From Polynucleobacter finlandensis (lineage in GTDB: Bacteria > Pseudomonadota > Gammaproteobacteria > Burkholderiales > Burkholderiaceae): a stretch of 64,000 nucleotides of DNA. A program made the position numbers and the translations under genes. The DNA lies in NCBI RefSeq assembly GCF_018881755.1, contig NZ_JACVPS010000004.1, positions 62,001-126,000 of the forward strand, in the 5' to 3' direction. This document shows, piece by piece, positions 8,902 through 18,285 of the stretch. Under the pieces are notes generated by a model. That model worked only from the letters and a program-made list of their open reading frames with translations. It searched no databases and was not told where the DNA came from. Each line of letters begins with the position of its first letter. Positions within the stretch are counted from its first letter, which is position 1.

Positions 8902-9942
8902 TAGTCTTAACGAAGCCCCGAGTACTTCATCAACAGTAGGTGGAGCTTGAATATCCCCCAAGTTAATGATTCGATTAGACCAATAGCCTTCGGTTTTCCA
9001 CCGCGGTGAATCACAGTAAATCTCTACCGTTGGCTTTCCCAATACAGCCGCGAGATGCGTAAGGCCAGTATCAACCCCAATAGTTAATGTCGCACCAGCA
9101 ATCATTGGAAAAGCCTCCTGAATTGAAAAGGCATCCGGCACGATCGCACCATCAATTTGACTAGCCAGTTGAGCGCTGATTTTCTTCTCAGCAGCGTTAC
9201 CCCAAGGAAATACTATTTGATAACCTTTGCTCGATAAAGACTTGCCTAAAGAGATCCAATGCGCATTACTCCACCTTTTGGCTTCACGCGCAGTGGAATG
9301 AAAGCAAAGAATGTATGGCTTTTTTAATACCCCCAGATCTCTGGGTGTTTCACTAGGTCCCCGTTCATCAACATGAGTCTCTGGATAGAAGGACGCTGGG
9401 TTTTCTTGGCGATCAAGCAAAGGCCAATCTAGGGCGGAACTCATCACCCAACGCGAACGATCAATCGCATGACATTGCTTGGGTACTTGCACGCATTGGT
9501 TATAAAAAGCCCGAGCGATAGGTTCATAGCCAGAAAACTCCGTGGCATTAGCCAAGCCCGCAACTACTGCATTCGAAGATTTATGCGCTAAGGCACAAAC
9601 TAAGGCGGACTTTAAAAGTCCTTGTGTCTCGATAATCACATCATAGGAAACTGCTTGAAGCTCTTTTTTGAAAGCAAAGAATTCTTTCCACGTTTGCAAT
9701 TTGAAAAGGCTTTTCTTCCACCGACGCAGTCCGAAAGGAATAATGCGATCAATGCCTCGAAACCCCTCTATCGAGAGTAAGGGTTGCAACAAGTGAACGT
9801 ATCCCTCCTCAACCACCCAGTCGATCTGCGCTTCCGGCAGACGTGCGCGCAAGTCCGAAACAATCGGTAAGTTATGTAGCACATCACCTAATGAAGATAA
9901 CTTCACCAATAAAATTTTGGGGTATGCATCTTGAAGATCCAT
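8890..9942 (-). CDS. waaC: Lipopolysaccharide heptosyltransferase I
   Basis: A GT9 glycosyltransferase that adds the first L-glycero-D-manno-heptose to Kdo of the LPS inner core on the cytoplasmic face. Family features are ILLVKLSSLGDVLHNLP at the N-terminus, the FHSTAREAKRW segment, and the ADP-heptose site IGVDTGLTHLAAVLGKPTVEIY near the C-terminus. The ATG at 9942 overlaps the rmlC stop as TAATG, a coupling arrangement that decides the start; an upstream in-frame ATG at 9966 would lie inside rmlC. It is the last gene of the rml operon, linking rhamnose supply to LPS core synthesis. Confidence 0.93.
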   Translation of the reverse strand: MDLQDAYPKILLVKLSSLGDVLHNLPIVSDLRARLPEAQIDWVVEEGYVHLLQPLLSIEGFRGIDRIIPFGLRRWKKSLFKLQTWKEFFAFKKELQAVSYDVIIETQGLLKSALVCALAHKSSNAVVAGLANATEFSGYEPIARAFYNQCVQVPKQCHAIDRSRWVMSSALDWPLLDRQENPASFYPETHVDERGPSETPRDLGVLKKPYILCFHSTAREAKRWSNAHWISLGKSLSSKGYQIVFPWGNAAEKKISAQLASQIDGAIVPDAFSIQEAFPMIAGATLTIGVDTGLTHLAAVLGKPTVEIYCDSPRWKTEGYWSNRIINLGDIQAPPTVDEVLGASLRLLSQ

Positions 9943-10508
9943 TAGAATTTTGGTGCCTGATCCCAAGATAAGCCTGCTAAATCTTTTGCATTCATATTGG
10001 GAGAGATGTCCTCAGGCAAAGGCCACTTGATGCCGACAGCAGGATCATTCCAAGCTAAACACGCTTCGCTTGTTGGATCGTAATAATCAGTGGTTTTATA
10101 CAAAAATTCTGCCGTAGGTGTAAGCACCAAAAAACCATGTGCCAAACCTGGTGGAATCCACATCTGCTGATGATTTTCTGCGCTTAACTCGACCCCAGCC
10201 CATTTTCCATAAGTAGGCGATTGCTTGCGAATATCCACCGCTACATCAAATACCGCCCCCGCAACTACTCGGACCAGTTTGCCTTGTGTTTTCTCTGTTT
10301 GATAATGTAAACCTCTCAAAGTCCATTGACGAGAAAAAGAATGGTTGTCTTGAACAAAATCATAATCCTGCTCAATGGCACTTGCAAAATCTTGCGCGTT
10401 AAATGATTCTGTAAACCAGCCGCGCTCATCCCAAAATACTTTTGGCTCAACAACAAACATATCATGAATTTCTGTACCGGTAATCTTTAACTTTGAGCTT
10501 GATGACAT
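9942..10508 (-). CDS. rmlC: dTDP-4-dehydrorhamnose 3,5-epimerase
   Basis: The third enzyme of dTDP-L-rhamnose synthesis, a cupin-fold epimerase of 188 residues. Visible signatures are FWDERGWFTESFN, the catalytic-His segment RGLHYQ, GKLVRVVAGAVFDVAVDIR and WIPPGLAHGFLVL. It is coupled on both sides: its ATG overlaps the rmlA stop (TAATG) and its own stop overlaps the waaC ATG. Together with rmlA, rmlB and rmlD it makes the complete four-step pathway in one operon. Confidence 0.97.
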   Translation of the reverse strand: MSSSSKLKITGTEIHDMFVVEPKVFWDERGWFTESFNAQDFASAIEQDYDFVQDNHSFSRQWTLRGLHYQTEKTQGKLVRVVAGAVFDVAVDIRKQSPTYGKWAGVELSAENHQQMWIPPGLAHGFLVLTPTAEFLYKTTDYYDPTSEACLAWNDPAVGIKWPLPEDISPNMNAKDLAGLSWDQAPKF

Positions 10509-11434
10509 TAAATTATCCTCTTTGGAGAAAGGGAAACGGGTTGTGCCGCTCCATTTAACTCCCCCAAAATCTTATTCAAATATTGCCCATAGCTATTCTT
10601 ACTTAATTGAGTGGCAACCTTTTGCACGGCATCTGCTGTAATCCAACCCTGTCGATAAGCAATTTCTTCAGGACACGCCACCATTAAACCCTGACGTTTT
10701 TGCAAGGTGGCAATAAATCCTGCGGCATCCAATAAGGAGTCATGGGTGCCGGTATCCAACCAAGCAAACCCTCTTCCTAGGATTTCAACGCTCAGCTGAT
10801 CTTTTTCTAAGTACGCACGATTGACATCGGTGATTTCAAGTTCGCCACGGGCACTAGGTTTAATTGAGGCGGCAATATCACACACTTGCTTGTCGTAGAA
10901 ATAGAGTCCAGTAACCGCGTAATTACTACGGGGCTTCATCGGCTTTTCTTCAATTGAGACCGCTTTGTAGTTTTTATCAAACTCTACTACGCCGTAGCGC
11001 TCAGGATCGGTCACGTGATATGCGAATACCGTAGCTCCTTCTGAGCGCGCATTAGCATTGGACAAGTTCGCCACTAACTCGTGGCCATAAAAAATATTAT
11101 CTCCAAGCACTAACGCGCTGGGATTATTTCCGACGAAATTTTTTCCCAAAGTAAACGCTTGGGCAAGACCATCCGGAGATGGCTGAACGCAATACTCAAT
11201 ATTCAAACCCCACTGGGAGCCATCACCCAACAACTCAGTAAAGCGTGGAGTATCGTGCGGTGTTGAAATGAGCAAAATATCTCGGATACCAGCCAACATT
11301 AAAGTGGTTAGGGGGTAGTAAACCATTGGCTTGTCATACACTGGCATCAACTGCTTAGAAACGGCCTGTGTAACTGGGTACAAACGGGTGCCAGACCCCC
11401 CTGCCAAAATAATACCTTTACGATTTCCCATCAT
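10508..11434 (-). CDS. rmlA: Glucose-1-phosphate thymidylyltransferase
   Basis: The first enzyme of the dTDP-L-rhamnose pathway. It joins glucose 1-phosphate and dTTP, and is usually feedback-inhibited by dTDP-rhamnose. The nucleotidyl-transferase signature [14 protein letters not shown] starts at residue 7, followed by [17 protein letters not shown], the metal-site region [11 protein letters not shown], and [10 protein letters not shown]. The length of 308 residues is slightly longer than the usual 290 through a C-terminal extension. The second codon is also Met, so the start could be one codon later. It lies 8 bases downstream of rmlD. Confidence 0.97.
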   Translation of the reverse strand: MMGNRKGIILAGGSGTRLYPVTQAVSKQLMPVYDKPMVYYPLTTLMLAGIRDILLISTPHDTPRFTELLGDGSQWGLNIEYCVQPSPDGLAQAFTLGKNFVGNNPSALVLGDNIFYGHELVANLSNANARSEGATVFAYHVTDPERYGVVEFDKNYKAVSIEEKPMKPRSNYAVTGLYFYDKQVCDIAASIKPSARGELEITDVNRAYLEKDQLSVEILGRGFAWLDTGTHDSLLDAAGFIATLQKRQGLMVACPEEIAYRQGWITADAVQKVATQLSKNSYGQYLNKILGELNGAAQPVSLSPKRII

Positions 11435-11442
11435 GACACCCT

Positions 11443-12408
11443 TTAATTAAGCTGCTTTTTTACTAATTCGGAAACATAGTCTCGAACGAGTTCATTCCAC
11501 ACCGGGAATTTTGACACAGCACCAAGATCCTTTAGGGTCTTTTGAAGCTTTTGAGTAGACATGCGCGAATTCATCGGACGTGGGGCTGGTAAGGAGTACT
11601 CGGTAGCTGGTATTGCTTTGATATCGGCCACCTCTGTCGCTAGACTTAACCCAGATTCCCTTGCTATCTTCACTGCCTCACATGCCAAACCATGCCATGT
11701 GGTTTCACCGGCAGGGACGGCATGATAAATACCCGATGGGAAATCTCGAAGCAATATCTGTGAATCTGCAGATAGACCAAATAAAAAATCGGCACTGAGT
11801 GCCGCCAACCAATCTGCACTCGTAGGCACCCCAAATTGATCGGCAATGACTTTTAATTCGCTTCGGTCTTTTGCTAAACGCAGAATAGTTCGAATGAAGT
11901 TGCCTCCCTCTCCATATACCCAGCTGGTTCTAAAGATCGCATAGCGTGTATCAGCATTATTAGATTGAGAGAATGCATCAACAATTAAGCACTCTCCTTT
12001 GGCCTTACTCTTGCCATAAACACCTAAGGGGCGAACGGCGCGATCTTCCGAATAAAAATCTGATCCCTCACCGTCAAATACATAATCCGTTGAGTAATGC
12101 ATCAGACTTGCGTTATGAGTCACTGCATATTTGGCCAAGAATTCTGGCACCACTGCATTGATAGTAAAAGCAAGATCATGTTCTTGCTCTGCTTTGTCTA
12201 CCGCCGTATAAGCTGCCGCATTAATAATGAGGCTTGGCTGAAATTCATGAAGAATATTTTCGAGTGCACTTAAATCAGCAAGATTGCAGTCCTGTCGACC
12301 AATATAGCGAATGTCTACTTTGGAATGCTTATTCTGAAAAAGTCTTTGGAACTCCTTTTGAAAGGCTCTACCAAGTTGGCCATCCTTGCCAGTGACTAAA
12401 ATCTTCAT
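11443..12408 (-). CDS. rmlD: dTDP-4-dehydrorhamnose reductase
   Basis: The last step to dTDP-L-rhamnose: NAD(P)H-dependent reduction of the 4-keto group. The SDR cofactor motif GKDGQLG is at residues 7-13. [23 protein letters not shown], the catalytic YGKSKAKGE and [12 protein letters not shown] are all in place. The length of 321 residues is slightly above average. Its ATG directly abuts the rmlB stop codon (TAAATG), so the two genes are translationally linked. Confidence 0.97.
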   Translation of the reverse strand: MKILVTGKDGQLGRAFQKEFQRLFQNKHSKVDIRYIGRQDCNLADLSALENILHEFQPSLIINAAAYTAVDKAEQEHDLAFTINAVVPEFLAKYAVTHNASLMHYSTDYVFDGEGSDFYSEDRAVRPLGVYGKSKAKGECLIVDAFSQSNNADTRYAIFRTSWVYGEGGNFIRTILRLAKDRSELKVIADQFGVPTSADWLAALSADFLFGLSADSQILLRDFPSGIYHAVPAGETTWHGLACEAVKIARESGLSLATEVADIKAIPATEYSLPAPRPMNSRMSTQKLQKTLKDLGAVSKFPVWNELVRDYVSELVKKQLN

Positions 12409-13470
12409 TTAGTGATATTGCTTTTGAAGCCAGTCACGATAAGAACCGCTAACCACACCATCAACCCACTGAGGGTTATCTAGATACCACTGGACAGTCT
12501 TACGGATACCGGTTTCAAAAGTTTCAGCAGGCCTCCAGCCCAGCTCACGCTCTATCTTGCTAGCGTCAATGGCATAGCGTCGATCATGACCGGGTCGATC
12601 CTTCACAAAGGTAATTTGATCCGCATAAGGCTTGCCATCAATACGCGGCTTTAACTGATCTAAAATGAAGCAGATGGTTTTGACCACATCCAGATTGGCT
12701 TTTTCATTCCAACCACCAATGTTGTAAGTCTCTCCCAATTTACCCTTGGCCAGTACTTCCCGAATCGCAGAACAATGATCTCCAACATATAGCCAATCTC
12801 GGACTTGCTGACCATCGCCATATATAGGCAGAGGCTTGCTATTGAGCGCATTCAATATCACTAGAGGAATTAATTTCTCTGGAAAGTGATAAGGTCCATA
12901 GTTATTAGAACAATTTGTGGTTACTACTGGGAAGCCGTAGGTATGGAACCAGGCGCGCACTAAGTGATCAGAGGCCGCCTTAGAAGCCGAATAAGGACTA
13001 TTTGGCTCATAGGGATGATTTTCGGTAAAAGCAGGATCGGTTCCAGAGAGTGATCCATAAACCTCGTCGGTTGATACATGATGAAAACGGAATTGCTGTT
13101 TAGCATCACCTTCAAGCGCATTCCAATATTCCCGCGCGCACTCGAGCAGATTAAATGTACCCACAATATTGGTTTGCACAAAATCTGAAGGGCCATGAAT
13201 CGAGCGATCTACGTGACTTTCAGCTGCAAAATTAATAATTGCCCGAGGCTTGTGTTCAGCAAGCAATTGCTTAACCAGATCCCGATCACCAATATCACCA
13301 TGCACAAACACATGACGAGGATCATTTTCTAGAGATGCCAAGGTTGCCAAGTTTCCAGCATAGGTTAACTTATCAAGATTAATTACACCTTCGGCGCCTG
13401 GATTGGCGAGCCAATCCAAAACAAAGTTACCACCGATAAACCCAGCACCACCGGTAAGCAAAATCATCAA
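12409..13470 (-). CDS. rmlB: dTDP-glucose 4,6-dehydratase
   Basis: The second enzyme of the rhamnose pathway, converting dTDP-glucose to the 4-keto-6-deoxy intermediate. The NAD-binding motif GGAGFIG sits at residues 7-13. [11 protein letters not shown], the catalytic STDEVYG and YSASKAASD, and [18 protein letters not shown] are typical of RmlB. The length of 353 residues is normal. It is the first rml gene in transcription order and starts 7 bases after the CAP59-like glycosyltransferase gene, so that gene probably belongs to the same transcript. Confidence 0.98.
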   Translation of the reverse strand: MMILLTGGAGFIGGNFVLDWLANPGAEGVINLDKLTYAGNLATLASLENDPRHVFVHGDIGDRDLVKQLLAEHKPRAIINFAAESHVDRSIHGPSDFVQTNIVGTFNLLECAREYWNALEGDAKQQFRFHHVSTDEVYGSLSGTDPAFTENHPYEPNSPYSASKAASDHLVRAWFHTYGFPVVTTNCSNNYGPYHFPEKLIPLVILNALNSKPLPIYGDGQQVRDWLYVGDHCSAIREVLAKGKLGETYNIGGWNEKANLDVVKTICFILDQLKPRIDGKPYADQITFVKDRPGHDRRYAIDASKIERELGWRPAETFETGIRKTVQWYLDNPQWVDGVVSGSYRDWLQKQYH

Positions 13471-13477
13471 ATTTCCT

Positions 13478-14413
13478 TTAAAGGGATTTCATTGAATCAA
13501 GGTATTTATTAAAGCGTTTCTTGCCGAAGACTGCATGCCCTAATCTCCTGATGATTATAAAGACCCCTCTAGGCTTTAAAGGCGGGGGAGGCTCCACGGC
13601 ATCAGGATATCTTGCACAATTTATCAAAGCGCTATTAATGTAAATTCTGTAACCCTTGGCACGCAGTTCCTCATGAAAAGGAACATGATCCGCCACATCA
13701 AAACCGCCATGCTTGTCTGTACCCGCATAACGACCGGCCAGAAAGGCCGCGCGCTTGTATATCGCCAAGCCACCAAAAGCGGAGTCCACCTCAATCAAGC
13801 CAAGACCTGGATCTAATAGCGCCTGCCTCGCAGTTACGGCTAAATTTTCTGCGGGCTTATCACCAATGACGCTCTCCAGGGCATATTTATGCTGCCAGCA
13901 ATCTACAGGGCACCAATCGGGATGACGTAAAGCCCAAATATCATAATATTCACCCAGTTGATTGGCAGTAATAACATCCCACGGCTCAGAGACCCCCCAG
14001 CAATTCGTAATCTTTTCAGGGGTGATAAGCCCATTCATACCATCCATATCTGCCATAGCCACATAATCAATATCTGCAAATTTTGGGTCGGTATTAACAG
14101 CCTCAATCACTAAATTCCTGCATAGCGCTATGCGATCTGTACGCCTAGGGTATTTATCGCTGAGTTTTCCTGCACTAACAAAAGAGAAATTTTTGATTTT
14201 TCCTTGTAACTCCTCCAGTTTTTTCACGGTATCATCACTAGAATCGCTCTCGACGACAAAGCAAAAAATTTCTTTGAAATTACCAAGACTCGAGACCAAG
14301 GCTTCAACTTCGTGCTGAATAATGGCGGCTACATTCCTAACTGGGCCAGCTAGTAATATCCTGGATTCTGCAATAGGTTTTCTTTGAGAATGTTTAGAAC
14401 TAAATAGAGCCAT
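13478..14413 (-). CDS. CAP59-like (GT69-type) glycosyltransferase candidate
   Basis: A 311-residue protein with a glycosyltransferase A-like layout. ILLAGPVRN lies near residue 20. [10 protein letters not shown] follows, as in enzymes that move along a nucleotide-sugar site. [13 protein letters not shown] comes next, and the acidic [11 protein letters not shown] supplies a probable metal-binding DxD. The RNL and DMDG pattern resembles fungal and bacterial capsule mannosyltransferases of the CAP59/GT69 group; the exact family is not certain. It is the first gene before rmlBDAC-waaC, so its product may act on the rhamnose-containing glycan. Its start codon is only 8 bases from the start of the divergent gene. 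Confidence 0.6.
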   Translation of the reverse strand: MALFSSKHSQRKPIAESRILLAGPVRNVAAIIQHEVEALVSSLGNFKEIFCFVVESDSSDDTVKKLEELQGKIKNFSFVSAGKLSDKYPRRTDRIALCRNLVIEAVNTDPKFADIDYVAMADMDGMNGLITPEKITNCWGVSEPWDVITANQLGEYYDIWALRHPDWCPVDCWQHKYALESVIGDKPAENLAVTARQALLDPGLGLIEVDSAFGGLAIYKRAAFLAGRYAGTDKHGGFDVADHVPFHEELRAKGYRIYINSALINCARYPDAVEPPPPLKPRGVFIIIRRLGHAVFGKKRFNKYLDSMKSL

Positions 14414-14421
14414 ATAAATAG

Positions 14422-15435
14422 ATGATATTCGCGAATTATTATCAACAAGATAGAGTTAAAAATGCCTCATTTGAGGAGGTTGATAGACATCATACCTATA
14501 ACCCAACCATTACCAATAGACTACTTAGATCCGAATTCCTGAAACGTGGAATTGAGCTAAACAACCCCGATGTCAATCAGGGGCGAGATATTGCCTTTAG
14601 CATTCTCCATGACGGCCAGAACATTGAAAACATTCGTGGGCCCAAATACGTTATTGCCACCGAGAATCCCTATATTTGCCCATTAAACGGGGATACGCAA
14701 TATCTGAGCGCATTTGATGGAGTGTTTTCTTGGAATAGAGACTTATTACAACTCCCCAACGTAACCCACCTGTTTATTCCCAATCGAATTCACTTCGAGC
14801 AAACCCCAACTTTTTCAGAGCGCCCTATTTTTTCTTGTCTCATTAATGCAAACAAGGCATTTCGTGAAAATTTTGAAATTGATCTTTATAAAGAGCGGAT
14901 TGAAGTGATTCGCTGGTACGAGAAAAAAGCACCAGCACATTTTTCACTTCATGGCTTGGGCTGGGGAAAGCCCGCGCCAGCCTTTACATTTACCAATAAG
15001 ATTTCTAGAAGATTTCAGCGCTTAGCAACCCAGTTGTATGGATATAAACCATTCCCCAGCTATCAAGGTGAAATTGAAAATAAAGCAGACATTTATAAAA
15101 AAACAAAATTTGCTTACTGCTATGAGAATGTAGTCGATTTACCTGATTACATTAGTGAAAAAATATTCGATTGCTTCTTTAGCGGATGCATCCCCGTTTA
15201 TTGGGGCTCAAATACGATTCAAGATTACATCCCAGACGGATGCTACATTGACCGTAGGAAATTTAACTCTACAGAAGAAGTCCACCAGTTCCTATTGAGA
15301 ATCAATGCATCGCAATACGCAGAATATCAATCCAATATTAAGCAATTTCTAAATAGCCCGATTGCAATGCAATTCGACACAACAACATATGTCTCAACCA
15401 TTATCAACAAAATTTCTCAAGATTTAGGCTTATGA
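14422..15435 (+). CDS. Glycosyltransferase family 10 (alpha-1,3/4-fucosyltransferase-type)
   Basis: The C-terminal half carries the GT10 donor-site signature: KFAYCYENVV, then DYISEKIFDCFFSGCIPVYWGS (residues about 247-268). This matches the conserved Y-E-N...DYxTEKxxxxxxxGxxPVYxG block that binds GDP-fucose in fucosyltransferases. The N-terminal half is variable and binds the acceptor. It has 337 residues, no signal peptide and no membrane segment. The gene is visibly A+T-rich. It overlaps the next gene by four bases (ATGA) and is divergent from the CAP59-like gene across 8 bases. The actual donor sugar is unknown. Confidence 0.75.
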   Translation: MIFANYYQQDRVKNASFEEVDRHHTYNPTITNRLLRSEFLKRGIELNNPDVNQGRDIAFSILHDGQNIENIRGPKYVIATENPYICPLNGDTQYLSAFDGVFSWNRDLLQLPNVTHLFIPNRIHFEQTPTFSERPIFSCLINANKAFRENFEIDLYKERIEVIRWYEKKAPAHFSLHGLGWGKPAPAFTFTNKISRRFQRLATQLYGYKPFPSYQGEIENKADIYKKTKFAYCYENVVDLPDYISEKIFDCFFSGCIPVYWGSNTIQDYIPDGCYIDRRKFNSTEEVHQFLLRINASQYAEYQSNIKQFLNSPIAMQFDTTTYVSTIINKISQDLGL

Positions 15436-16463
15436 ATAGTCGCTTTTTAATTGACTATGACAATCCAGATGCTGGCATTGGTCACTCAATGGGAATCATC
15501 AATCGAGCCCTTAAGATTGCTGCAAGAAATAATTTAGACTTTGCATATTCCGAAGGCCAGCTAATCAAGTCCCATCAAGACTCATTACGATGGAAAATCA
15601 AACAAATTTTGCGCACTTTGCGAGGCAAAAAGCGAGATGAAACACATAATATTGGCAACGACCTCAATCGAATGCTTAGCCCCAAAAACCTGCTTGTCAG
15701 TCGTGAAGAGATTGAAAGCCGGATTCGACGTGGTGAACTTAAAGTAATCCCCCTTCCAGAGTTTGAAATTCACATTCCATCAAATCAGCAAGTGGATGAT
15801 GAGGTCTACTCATCCATTGATCACTTCATTCAATCCCACCCAGAATCAAACGTCGTATTCACAATCAGTCGCAATCGATTTGGTGACCATGAATACGAAG
15901 CAAGCAGGGATTGGTTTATCAAAGCCTATACCAAGGCGCAGGAACAACATCCGATTCCACTTAAATACGATTCATCTAGGGTCAATATTGCAATTCATAT
16001 ACGGCGCGGTGATCTGCTTCCTAGTAGACAATTTTCCGACCTATCTTCAAGAATGCTCCCTGATTCCTGGTATTTAAATGTACTTCAAGTGGTCACTGCA
16101 TTTAGTATTAAGCCAATCGCCATTCATATTTTTAGCGAAGGTTGGAATGGTCAATATATTTCCGAAAATGGCTTGCCATTCTCTTGGCAAGATCATTTTA
16201 AAGCCACTGCCTTTGAGGTCTCTGAGTATATTGATACTAGCTTCATAGATACATTTCACCATTTACTGCATGCTGACATCCTTATAGGCTCTAAAAGTGG
16301 CATGTCACATTTAGCCGGAATGTTGGGAGAGCAAATCAAAATAATGCCTGAAATGTGGCACTCATATAGGGGTGCAAATAAAACATTACTGCTAGGAAAC
16401 AGCATTACCGAGGCGGAAACGTCTGCTATCACTAAACATCTCGCACAGAACCTATTGGATTAG
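15432..16463 (+). CDS. Probable fucosyltransferase-like glycosyltransferase with HxRRGD motif
   Basis: A 343-residue protein of uncertain family. The best signature is NIAIHIRRGDLLP near residue 190, the HxRRGD donor-phosphate motif shared by alpha-1,2-, alpha-1,6- and protein O-fucosyltransferases. It is followed by IHIFSEGWN and LIGSKSGMSHLAGMLG near residue 285, the equivalent of the conserved D/S-S-F-S block. The N-terminus reads DYDNPDAGIGHSMG, like the G-GxGN glycine loop of that superfamily. It overlaps the GT10 gene by four bases, so both belong to one transcript. Its stop overlaps the stop of the convergent GT2 gene. Confidence 0.55.
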   Translation: MNSRFLIDYDNPDAGIGHSMGIINRALKIAARNNLDFAYSEGQLIKSHQDSLRWKIKQILRTLRGKKRDETHNIGNDLNRMLSPKNLLVSREEIESRIRRGELKVIPLPEFEIHIPSNQQVDDEVYSSIDHFIQSHPESNVVFTISRNRFGDHEYEASRDWFIKAYTKAQEQHPIPLKYDSSRVNIAIHIRRGDLLPSRQFSDLSSRMLPDSWYLNVLQVVTAFSIKPIAIHIFSEGWNGQYISENGLPFSWQDHFKATAFEVSEYIDTSFIDTFHHLLHADILIGSKSGMSHLAGMLGEQIKIMPEMWHSYRGANKTLLLGNSITEAETSAITKHLAQNLLD

Positions 16464-17380
16464 GCATTGGGAAATAGACCCACCCAAGCAGCAACGCAAT
16501 ATCTCTCGAGACGAGTTAGTGGAGTCCAAAAACCATTACGCCTGTATTGAAAGCGCGCATATATCTCGCAATTTGCCTTAAATGAGATGCCACTAAATCT
16601 TTGATTCAATGCTTTTAACAAACCAACACCATTACTCAAGCGGGTAGACCAACCCTGTTGCTGAGGTAAGAATTTTTCAGGGATCCCTAAAAGCTTAAGA
16701 TATTTTCTTTGAACCTCAGCCGTAGTCAACTTAAATTTCTCAAGATGTACAGCGCTAGTTTGAGCCGGGTAGCGCCTATAGGTTATCAGCCTGTCTTTCA
16801 GATTGATGAAACGAAATCCCGCAGCAGCCATCTGAACCCACAGGAAATAATCCTCTGAAGTGAGTATTGTAGTGTCGTATTTAAAGCGCTTAAAAATTTC
16901 TGCCTTGCCAGTGATTGTCGAATTACATAAGCCGCAATAAACACTTAGCAGTGCTCTCAAGTCGGCATCCGTAAACTTATCCTTAGATTTTTTAATACGG
17001 GTACTAGTCTCATCCAAAACCCACTGGGCACTGCCACAGATATCACAATCGCCCGCCTCCAGCACCTCTATTTGCGTTTCCAGGCGCGTAGGATCGGCGA
17101 TATCGTCGGCATCCATAAGGGCAATATATTTGCCTTTTGCCCTATCTATCATTTCATTGCGTGCTTTTACAACGCCATAATTTTTATCTGATAGCACCTT
17201 AACAATTCGTGAATCATTGTAAGATTCAATGACTTTTCTTGTGCCATCACTTGAGCCATCATCAAAAATGATGAGCTCAAAGTTTGTGTAGCTCTGATTC
17301 AGAATGCTATCAATAGCTTCGCCGATAAAACGCTCCGAATTATAAGCAGGCATCAAAATACTAACCAAAGGCATATTCAT
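16460..17380 (-). CDS. Glycosyltransferase family 2
   Basis: A GT-A fold inverting glycosyltransferase of 306 residues. The N-terminal signature SILMPAYNSERFIGEAIDSI is followed by FDDGSSDGT (nucleotide site) and the metal-binding IALMDADDIAD (DxD-type). Specificity cannot be read from sequence. It is the third gene of a minus-strand set, two bases after the DUF6492 gene. Its stop codon overlaps that of the convergent fucosyltransferase-like gene. Confidence 0.88.
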   Translation of the reverse strand: MNMPLVSILMPAYNSERFIGEAIDSILNQSYTNFELIIFDDGSSDGTRKVIESYNDSRIVKVLSDKNYGVVKARNEMIDRAKGKYIALMDADDIADPTRLETQIEVLEAGDCDICGSAQWVLDETSTRIKKSKDKFTDADLRALLSVYCGLCNSTITGKAEIFKRFKYDTTILTSEDYFLWVQMAAAGFRFINLKDRLITYRRYPAQTSAVHLEKFKLTTAEVQRKYLKLLGIPEKFLPQQQGWSTRLSNGVGLLKALNQRFSGISFKANCEIYARFQYRRNGFWTPLTRLERYCVAAWVGLFPNA

Positions 17381-17382
17381 GA

Positions 17383-18282
17383 TTAAACCCAGCTTTGCAA
17401 GTATCGACCAACTCTTTTTAACTTTTTGAGCGCTCTAGAAACAATAGATTTTTGACTGCCCCCATAGTCCAAACTCAAATCCCAGCTGGACTGATAAATT
17501 ACGCCTAAATAATTCTCTTTCAGCTTAGCAGTCGACTCACCCAACCTTCTCAGCAGAAAGTAATGCCAGTCATAGTAATAAACCCGAAACAGTTGCTCAA
17601 TTGGGTACAACGGAATGGCTCGAAAATTTAATAAGGCCTCTAAGTACAGAAGAGTCTCGGGATGTTCTTGGGTACACAGATCCCAAAAAGTAATATTCCG
17701 CGGCTTCAGATACTCCTGGTCAAGAGATTCCCAAACCTTGGCTGACCATATAAATGGGGGGCAGGGGCAATAGTAGTTTGGGCCTTCCCGTTTAAATATG
17801 GCTTTGACCCTATCGCCCTCAGCTCGAAGATTTTCTGGAGCTTTACCATGCCCACGATTTACAGCTAGCTGAAAATATTCTTTATTTTGATAGATAACGG
17901 TGTACGGATTGCCATCATTAGCAAGAAAATCTGATTTTCTAAAATCTTGTATAAAAATACAATCAGAGTCCAAGCAAACATAGTTAAGGCATAGACCAAG
18001 ACGCCAAAATTCTGATTTGATTACTTGCTGAGAAAAACTTCCAGGCTTTGTCTTCTCAATTCCAACTGGAGCCCTTTCATTTGCGGCAAGAATAGACTCG
18101 TCGGATATCCACTGATAAGAGCCTGCTCCTACAACTTTTACTAACTCCGCATATTGATCTTCAGGAGTTGATATGTAAAAAGGAATTTGATCTGCGTTAT
18201 GAGTTTTTATTGAAGCCAGCAATTGTTTGAGGCGCAAAAAATCTTTGCGATAGGACTTACAGTACAGGGCCAAATTATTCAC
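17383..18282 (-). CDS. DUF6492-like glycosyltransferase-type protein
   Basis: A 299-residue protein that resembles the DUF6492 group found in bacterial glycan loci. It begins ALYCKSYRKDFLRLKQLLASI, a typical strand-helix opening of GT-A folds. The probable metal site is YVCLDSDCIFIQDF near residue 105, preceded by FSQQVIKSEFWRLG. A Tyr/Trp-rich C-terminal part (YYYDWHYFLLRR) is also characteristic. No enzyme activity has been established that I can name. The gene lies between the GT4-like and GT2 genes with spacings of 2-3 bases, which supports a joint role in building one glycan. Confidence 0.6.
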   Translation of the reverse strand: MNNLALYCKSYRKDFLRLKQLLASIKTHNADQIPFYISTPEDQYAELVKVVGAGSYQWISDESILAANERAPVGIEKTKPGSFSQQVIKSEFWRLGLCLNYVCLDSDCIFIQDFRKSDFLANDGNPYTVIYQNKEYFQLAVNRGHGKAPENLRAEGDRVKAIFKREGPNYYCPCPPFIWSAKVWESLDQEYLKPRNITFWDLCTQEHPETLLYLEALLNFRAIPLYPIEQLFRVYYYDWHYFLLRRLGESTAKLKENYLGVIYQSSWDLSLDYGGSQKSIVSRALKKLKRVGRYLQSWV

Positions 18283-18285
18283 TAA

